Shown in pieces: positions 15,076 through 19,026 of a stretch of 19,026 bases of DNA. The stretch comes from IDS-8 sp040902105 (lineage in GTDB: Bacteria; Pseudomonadota; Gammaproteobacteria; Steroidobacterales; Woeseiaceae). The translations under genes and the position numbers were made by a program. The number at the start of each line of letters is the position of its first letter. Position 1 is the stretch's first letter. Below the pieces are notes generated by a model that saw nothing but the letters and a program-made list of their open reading frames with translations, searched no databases and was not told the DNA's origin. The DNA is taken from positions 1 through 19,026 of the forward strand of contig JBBDXW010000057.1 in NCBI GenBank assembly GCA_040902105.1, in the 5' to 3' direction.

Positions 15076-15522
15076 CTAGTTTCCGGTCGACTCCGCTTCG
15101 ACTGCATCGCCCAGGGTCACTGATCCACCCTGCAGTACGGCGCAACTGACGCCGCCGCGCCAATCCGGCTTCAATGCATTCGTCAGGCCCGGACACTGTT
15201 CGTCCATTCGCGAGCAGGGATCGACTTCACCGGTGATGAGCAGCCGCACCGGGCCTATCTTAAGAATCGCGCCGATCTTTTTGGGCAACTCGAGCTCATC
15301 GACCAGCAGATTCGCGCGGCGAGTGGTCCAGGGGAGTTCCTTTTGCAGTTCGCGACAGGCTTGCCGCCAGGCCTCGGCCGAGATGACGGTCACCTGGCGT
15401 TTTCCAGGCTTGCCGCGGAAGTCCCTCGCCACTCCGGTGTCCATGCTTATTTCCGCGCGGTCCAGGGTTTGCATTGGCGCACGCTTGGCGTCGCGCCGCG
15501 CGATGCCTGTCAACCGACCCAT
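15076..15522 (-). CDS. MOSC domain protein
   Basis: The 148-residue product is a single MOSC domain, the fold found in the C-terminus of molybdenum-cofactor sulfurases and in YiiM-type proteins. Family stretches are DFRGKPGKRQVTVISAEAW (34-52), LPWTTRRANLLV (63-74), and GEVDPCSRMDEQCPG, which holds the conserved cysteine, then DWRGGVSCAVL near the C-terminus. Such proteins are thought to handle sulfur or pterin-bound molybdenum, but the substrate is unknown here. It is the first gene of a minus-strand group with lemA, DUF2207 and probably rhomboid, with only one base between its stop and lemA. No functional link to those membrane proteins is evident. Confidence 0.9.
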   Translation of the reverse strand: MGRLTGIARRDAKRAPMQTLDRAEISMDTGVARDFRGKPGKRQVTVISAEAWRQACRELQKELPWTTRRANLLVDELELPKKIGAILKIGPVRLLITGEVDPCSRMDEQCPGLTNALKPDWRGGVSCAVLQGGSVTLGDAVEAESTGN

Positions 15523-15566
15523 GCTGCACCCCCCTTCGACGGACGTGTCCTCGTCCGGGAGGCGGC

Positions 15567-15572
15567 ATTGTA
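15567..15572 (-). promoter_or_regulatory. -10-like box upstream of the MOSC gene
   Basis: The minus strand reads TACAAT here, about 45 nt before the MOSC start. No convincing -35 box lies at the usual distance. It is the best promoter candidate in the 353-bp gap (15523-15875) for the minus-strand cluster; the rest of the gap shows no gene. Confidence 0.35.
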
Positions 15573-15825
15573 CCGGGAATCGTGGCGGCTACGACACTCG
15601 CGGCCGGGTGCCGCCAGGCCGACCACCAGCGTGACCAGGATGGTCAGGCGGTGACCCTACGTTGTTCCCGGGAACGCAGCCCGCGCCCGGAATGCGCAAC
15701 TGAGCACGGTTGCAGGGGTTCCGACATGGCCTGACAGGGTACGTGCTGATCCGGAGGAATGCAGTACGTAGTTGTCGCATAGCAGTCTGTGCGGGATTGC
15801 GGGCGGCATTCGGTAGTCAATCCTC

Positions 15826-15864
15826 TATACTCTGTTCATTGGGTCTGGACTTACTGACAGAGGA
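15826..15864 (+). promoter_or_regulatory. rnk -10 box and ribosome binding site
   Basis: TATACT (15826-15831) is a good -10 hexamer, but the -35 region at 17 bp is poor. AGAGGA (15859-15864) is the ribosome binding site, 5 nt before a GTG (15870) and 11 nt before the ATG (15876). Confidence 0.5.
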
Positions 15865-15875
15865 CAAGAGTGAAC

Positions 15876-16283
15876 ATGAGACCGAACGTAATTATCTCAT
15901 CACGGGATGCAGAAAGGCTTGATGCCCTTCTCGAATCGTTCCGGGGACGCGTGTTTCCCGGCAGGGCCGAACTCGAAGCGGAGTTGATCCGTGCGGACGT
16001 GCTCGAACCAGAGGACATGCCGCCGACCGTCGTCACGATGAATTCGACCGTCAAGTTCAGCGTGGCGTCATCGAAAGAGGAATTTCAACTGACGCTGGTG
16101 TACCCGAAAGACGTGGACGAAAGCGGCGGAACCATTTCTGTGCTCGCGCCGGTCGGCAGCGCACTGCTCGGCCTTTCCCAAGGGGACGAAATCGAGTGGC
16201 CGAAGCCGGGCGGTGGGGTTCTGCAGGTTCACATCGAGGAAATCGTGTATCAGCCGGAGCGCGCGGGGGAGTATCACCGCTAA
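15876..16283 (+). CDS. rnk: nucleoside diphosphate kinase regulator Rnk
   Basis: Rnk is a GreA/GreB-like protein that binds RNA polymerase near the secondary channel but lacks the long coiled coil, and it was first found as a regulator of nucleoside diphosphate kinase. The 135-residue product aligns end to end with E. coli Rnk: RPNVIISSRDAERLDALLES at the N-terminus, MPPTVVTMNSTVKF in the middle, and the FKBP-like C-terminal stretch VLAPVGSALLGLSQGDEIEW with EYQP-like VYQPERAGEY at the end. ATG at 15876 best matches the family; GTG at 15870 adds two residues and is nearer the ribosome binding site. It is a single-gene unit. Confidence 0.95.
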   Translation: MRPNVIISSRDAERLDALLESFRGRVFPGRAELEAELIRADVLEPEDMPPTVVTMNSTVKFSVASSKEEFQLTLVYPKDVDESGGTISVLAPVGSALLGLSQGDEIEWPKPGGGVLQVHIEEIVYQPERAGEYHR

Positions 16284-16384
16284 TTGAGGTGCGAAAGTAC
16301 GTATCCAGACTTTGTCAGATCGTCTCATGACGAATATCCGCTGTTCACGCAGCAGCAGGCATTCGATTAGGGCTTGCTATCAGA

Positions 16385-16412
16385 CAGGTTTCGGGCCACA
16401 AGCGGACATCGG
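16385..16412. repeat. degenerate GTCCGCTT...GCGGACAT-type repeat, copy 1
   Basis: The sequence TTTCGGGCCACAAGCGGACAT (minus strand ATGTCCGCTTGTGGCCCGA) lies in the 197-bp gene-free gap between rnk and the argP-like gene. It resembles, in inverted orientation, the stretch at 18784-18815. Nothing else is recognised in 16284-16480. Confidence 0.35.
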
Positions 16413-16480
16413 CCAATTCCGTACAAGAGAAGGATTAGGCGCTATGCATCGAAAAAACCATCTCAGCTCTAGGGCCGTTG

Positions 16481-17377
16481 TCATCCGCGCAAGGCGCTGA
16501 GGGCGATCTCGCGCAGCGCTCGGCTGATGTGTTGCAGAGTGCTCGAGCGCACTGCCACCTGTTGCCAGTAAAGTGGCACGTCGAGCCATCGTTCTGGATC
16601 GATATTGACAATCGTTTTCGACTGCAATGCAGGTGTGACCAAAGATTCCGGCGCGAGGCACCAGCCCAAACTGCGCGCGGCGGCCTCAACGAAACCGGTT
16701 GATGTCGGCAGATAGTGGATGGGTGGCGTCAGTCGAGCGCGCGTGATACGCCGCACGAAGCGCCATTGCAGATCGTCTTTTCGGTTGAACACGATCATCG
16801 GCGCCCGGGCCAGCGCGGCAGCATTGACACCTTCTGCAAAGTAACGCCCCATGAACGCGGGGGAGGCAATCGCGTGGTAACGCATCGCTCCGAGGGGGTA
16901 GACATTGCAGCCCTGCACAGGCCTGCTTTCGGAGGTGACCGTCCCCAGTACTGTGCCGTCTCGCAACAGTTCGAGCGTATGGTCCTGATCATCCACGCGT
17001 ACATCGAACATCAATCCATGTCTCTGGTGCAGAGAGGACAACGCAGCCAGGATCCAGGTCTGGAGCGAGTCGTCGTTGACGGCGATGGCAACGGAGCGCG
17101 TACGCGCCGCCCCGGCTTCCTCCGGCAGGAACTCTGCCACTGCCTCGGCTTCGAGTGCCTGCATCGGCCGTACCCGGCGAAGCAATCTCTTCCCAGCCGG
17201 CGTGGGCCGGCACGGCACCTGACGCACGACCAGCACCTGCCCAAGTCGGTCTTCAAGCGCCTTTATGCGTTGCGATATGGCTGACGGCGTGACCGAGAGT
17301 CGGCGCGCAGCAGCCTCAAAGCTTCCCTCTTCGATTACCGTAGCAAATGCCGACAGTTGGGGGTGGAGTAGATTCAT
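16481..17377 (-). CDS. argP: LysR-type regulator, ArgP/LysG family
   Basis: ArgP/LysG regulators sense lysine and arginine and activate the divergent exporter gene (argO/lysE). The 298-residue protein has an N-terminal winged helix-turn-helix (about 5-60: FATVIEEGSFEAAARRLSVTPSAISQRIKALEDRLG). This is followed by LVVRQVPCRPTPAGKRLL, whose PxRPT sequence is characteristic of ArgP-like members, and by a substrate-binding domain to the C-terminus. It is transcribed away from the LysE/ArgO gene with 67 bp between them, which supports the pairing. The effector amino acid cannot be told from sequence. Confidence 0.9.
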   Translation of the reverse strand: MNLLHPQLSAFATVIEEGSFEAAARRLSVTPSAISQRIKALEDRLGQVLVVRQVPCRPTPAGKRLLRRVRPMQALEAEAVAEFLPEEAGAARTRSVAIAVNDDSLQTWILAALSSLHQRHGLMFDVRVDDQDHTLELLRDGTVLGTVTSESRPVQGCNVYPLGAMRYHAIASPAFMGRYFAEGVNAAALARAPMIVFNRKDDLQWRFVRRITRARLTPPIHYLPTSTGFVEAAARSLGWCLAPESLVTPALQSKTIVNIDPERWLDVPLYWQQVAVRSSTLQHISRALREIALSALRG

Positions 17378-17411
17378 TGCTGGATTAGAATTGTTTAACA
17401 GACTATAGGAT

Positions 17412-17426
17412 ATTTAGTTACCTAAT
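17412..17426. promoter_or_regulatory. candidate LysR-type operator between argP and argO genes
   Basis: ATTTAGTTACCTAAT is an imperfect dyad with a T-N11-A arrangement, the usual minimal LysR-type site. It is AT-rich in an otherwise GC-rich 67-bp divergent gap, 19 nt from the exporter start. Binding by the adjacent regulator is inferred. Confidence 0.4.
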
Positions 17427-17444
17427 TCGAAAGCGGACGGTACC

Positions 17445-18092
17445 GTGAGCCTTCCGTCATTGTGGACACCGCCCGTGCTTCTTTCAGCAGCAGCGGCTGG
17501 CTTTGTCGCCAGCGCCGGACTCATCATCGCCATCGGCGCCCAGAACGCCTACGTCCTGCGCCAGGGCTTGAACCGCGAACATGTGGGTCTGGTGGTCGCG
17601 ATCTGTGCCGTGGGCGACCTCACGCTGATTCTCCTCGGGGTCGCCGGCATCGGCGCGCTGGTACAGCAGTGGCCGGATCTGTTGCAGGTGATGCGCTTCG
17701 GGGGTGCCGCTTTCCTGGGTGTCTATGGGCTGATGGCAGCGCAGCGCGCGTGGCGAGGTTCCGGATCGCTTGCAACGACAGGCGTGGAGCAGGTCAGCCG
17801 GCGCCGGGTAATGATGACGTGCCTTGCGTTTACCTTCCTCAACCCGCACGTTTATCTGGACACCATGGTGCTGCTCGGGAGCCTCTCCACGCGCTATCCG
17901 GGAATACTGCGCTGGGTATTCGCGCTGGGCGCTTGCCTTGCAAGCATTACGTGGTTTTCGACGCTCGGCTTCGGCGCCAGGCTGCTGCAACGGGCATTCC
18001 GAAACCCCCACGCGTGGCGTTTGCTCGACGCTCTGATTGCCGTTTTCATGCTGGTAATATGCCTGCTGCTGTTGCAGCGCCCGCTCAACTGA
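17445..18092 (+). CDS. argO: LysE/ArgO family amino-acid exporter
   Basis: LysE/ArgO proteins export basic amino acids (lysine, arginine or toxic analogues) across the inner membrane. The 215-residue product has about six membrane segments and the family N-terminal motif GLIIAIGAQNAYVLRQGL (26-43), plus the CLAFTFLNPHVYLDTMVLLG stretch in the middle with the conserved NPH. The start is GTG at 17445, giving the expected short N-terminus; the ribosome binding site is modest. It is divergent from the ArgP-like regulator and followed after 45 nt by the PaiB-like gene. Substrate choice between lysine and arginine cannot be settled here. Confidence 0.93.
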   Translation: MSLPSLWTPPVLLSAAAAGFVASAGLIIAIGAQNAYVLRQGLNREHVGLVVAICAVGDLTLILLGVAGIGALVQQWPDLLQVMRFGGAAFLGVYGLMAAQRAWRGSGSLATTGVEQVSRRRVMMTCLAFTFLNPHVYLDTMVLLGSLSTRYPGILRWVFALGACLASITWFSTLGFGARLLQRAFRNPHAWRLLDALIAVFMLVICLLLLQRPLN

Positions 18093-18137
18093 TCGGAAGC
18101 TTTGGCAATCCATCCTCCACTCAATCTCGGAGCCTAC

Positions 18138-18770
18138 ATGTACCTGCCACAGGATTTCGCCGAATTCAAGTCTGAGGAATTGTTCCGCGTTGCCCGCGAG
18201 CATCCTCTCGGAATACTGGTCACGCAAACGTCCACCGGCCTGGAGGCCAACCACCTTCCCTTCCTCTTGGAAGAGGGGCGGGGGACTTTCGGCACTCTGT
18301 TGGCCCATGTCGCTCGCGCAAACCCGATCTGGCAGGAAGTCAGCGAAGGTGCCGAGGTGATGGTGGTGTTCCGGGGTCCACACGGCTACATCTCACCCAA
18401 CTGGTATCCGAGCAAACAGGAGACGCACCGACATGTTCCCACCTGGAACTACGAGGTCGTCCACGCGCATGGCCGCGTTCATATTCGCGACGACGAGAGG
18501 TTCGTCCGCGGGGTGGTGGCGCGGCTGACGCGAGCGCATGAGGCTCGCGAGCCTCGGCCCTGGAAGATGAGCGACGCAGAACCCGACTATCTGGCAGAGC
18601 AGTTGAGGCAGATAGTCGGCATCAAGGTTGAACTGACGCGGTTGGAGGGCAAGCGTAAACTCAGCCAGAACCGTGACGGCCGTGACTTCGAAGGCGTCGT
18701 GCGCGCTTTGGAAGACAGTGGGCACCATGATCTTGCTTTGGCAATGAGGGGGACTGCAACTTCCACGTAA
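18138..18770 (+). CDS. PaiB-like FMN-binding negative transcriptional regulator family protein
   Basis: The 210-residue product is full length for the PaiB family, named after a Bacillus sporulation and protease repressor and folded as an FMN-binding split barrel. Family stretches are the N-terminal MYLPQDFAEF, then HPLGILVTQ...LEANHLPFLLEE, AEVMVVFRGPHGYISPNWY (75-93), HRHVPTWNYEVVHAHG (about 99-114) and the C-terminal GIKVELTRLEGKRKLSQNR. ATG at 18138 is used because GGAG precedes it by about 6 nt; the open frame extends to 18102 without support. Many members may be flavin- or heme-binding proteins rather than DNA-binding repressors. It is probably co-transcribed with the exporter gene. Confidence 0.93.
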   Translation: MYLPQDFAEFKSEELFRVAREHPLGILVTQTSTGLEANHLPFLLEEGRGTFGTLLAHVARANPIWQEVSEGAEVMVVFRGPHGYISPNWYPSKQETHRHVPTWNYEVVHAHGRVHIRDDERFVRGVVARLTRAHEAREPRPWKMSDAEPDYLAEQLRQIVGIKVELTRLEGKRKLSQNRDGRDFEGVVRALEDSGHHDLALAMRGTATST

Positions 18771-18783
18771 GTACGCATCAGCA

Positions 18784-18815
18784 CGTCCGCTTTGGGTCAA
18801 TAGTGCACATTCGAC
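18784..18815. repeat. degenerate GTCCGCTTTGGGTC...CACATTCGA repeat, copy 2
   Basis: GTCCGCTTTGGGTC is followed closely by AATAGTGCACATTCGA, which looks like a decayed partner half (expected GCGGACATTCGA). The same motif family appears at 16385-16412. It starts about 13 nt after the PaiB-like gene. Confidence 0.35.
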
Positions 18816-19026
18816 GCCGGATCTCTGATCGTCCGCTAACTGGAGCGGCCATTCGGTTTTGACCTGGTTAACATTGTCTTTCAGGCTGGATCTGGCCTGC
18901 TACAGGATGTTCCTGAAATTCGTGGCATCAATCAATTCCGGCAACAACGTAACCCGAGACACCAGTCGCGTTATTGATACAAATGCCCGACCGCCAGCGG
19001 CCAGTCGATTCTTTCGCCCTCCCATT
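18816..19026. other. gene-free right edge
   Basis: No open frame with recognisable similarity, RNA gene or clear terminator is seen from the end of the repeat to the window edge. A gene could begin just beyond. Confidence 0.3.

Noticed and set aside
17462..18175. 237-residue plus-strand frame overlapping the LysE/ArgO gene
   Set aside because: Out-of-frame shadow; the 17445 frame has the LysE motifs and membrane segments.

Overview
The window is a GC-rich stretch of a proteobacterial chromosome. The arrangement tsaD / rpsU-yqeY-dnaG-rpoD followed by a tRNA-Ile(CAU), together with bS21, Rnk, ArgP/ArgO and KDO/HAD-like traces, points to a gammaproteobacterium (Chromatiales/Xanthomonadales/Steroidobacteraceae-like). 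I cannot name the genus from the sequence alone.

Layout. (1) 78-2020, minus strand: a tight tsaD-folB-folK operon (tRNA t6A synthesis plus two folate enzymes). (2) 2147-6910, plus strand: the macromolecular-synthesis operon rpsU-yqeY-dnaG-rpoD (ribosomal protein bS21, a GatB/YqeY protein, primase, housekeeping sigma factor). It has a good sigma70 promoter and a terminator-like hairpin in the rpsU leader; rpoD appears to start at TTG behind a strong GGAGG. (3) 7007-7319: a tRNA-Ile(CAU) gene split directly after the anticodon by a compact 236-nt group I intron with no ORF. All core helices can be drawn, and there is an additional stem between P7 and P3. This is the most interesting object in the window. 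(4) 7320-8985: a degraded zone. It holds an imperfect copy of the tRNA 3' end, a membrane flippase-like gene of the MprF/AglD transmembrane family, a broken EAL-domain remnant, and a perfect 36-bp inverted repeat whose arms are built of tandem 13-mers. (5) 8986-11833, minus: a tldD-pmbA pair in which TldD carries a twin-arginine signal and lipobox. (6) 12088-15522, minus: MOSC protein, LemA, a DUF2207 membrane protein with a polyglycine tail, and a rhomboid protease. (7) 15876-18770: rnk; a divergent argP-like regulator and LysE/ArgO exporter; and a PaiB-like FMN-binding protein.

How the parts fit together. The left half is core information processing: TsaD makes t6A on ANN-decoding tRNAs, and a tRNA-Ile(CAU) reads AUA, an ANN codon, so the two are functionally linked although far apart. 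That tRNA cannot function until its intron is spliced out. The right half is accessory envelope and export functions plus regulators. No CRISPR array, intact transposase, phage gene or rRNA was found.
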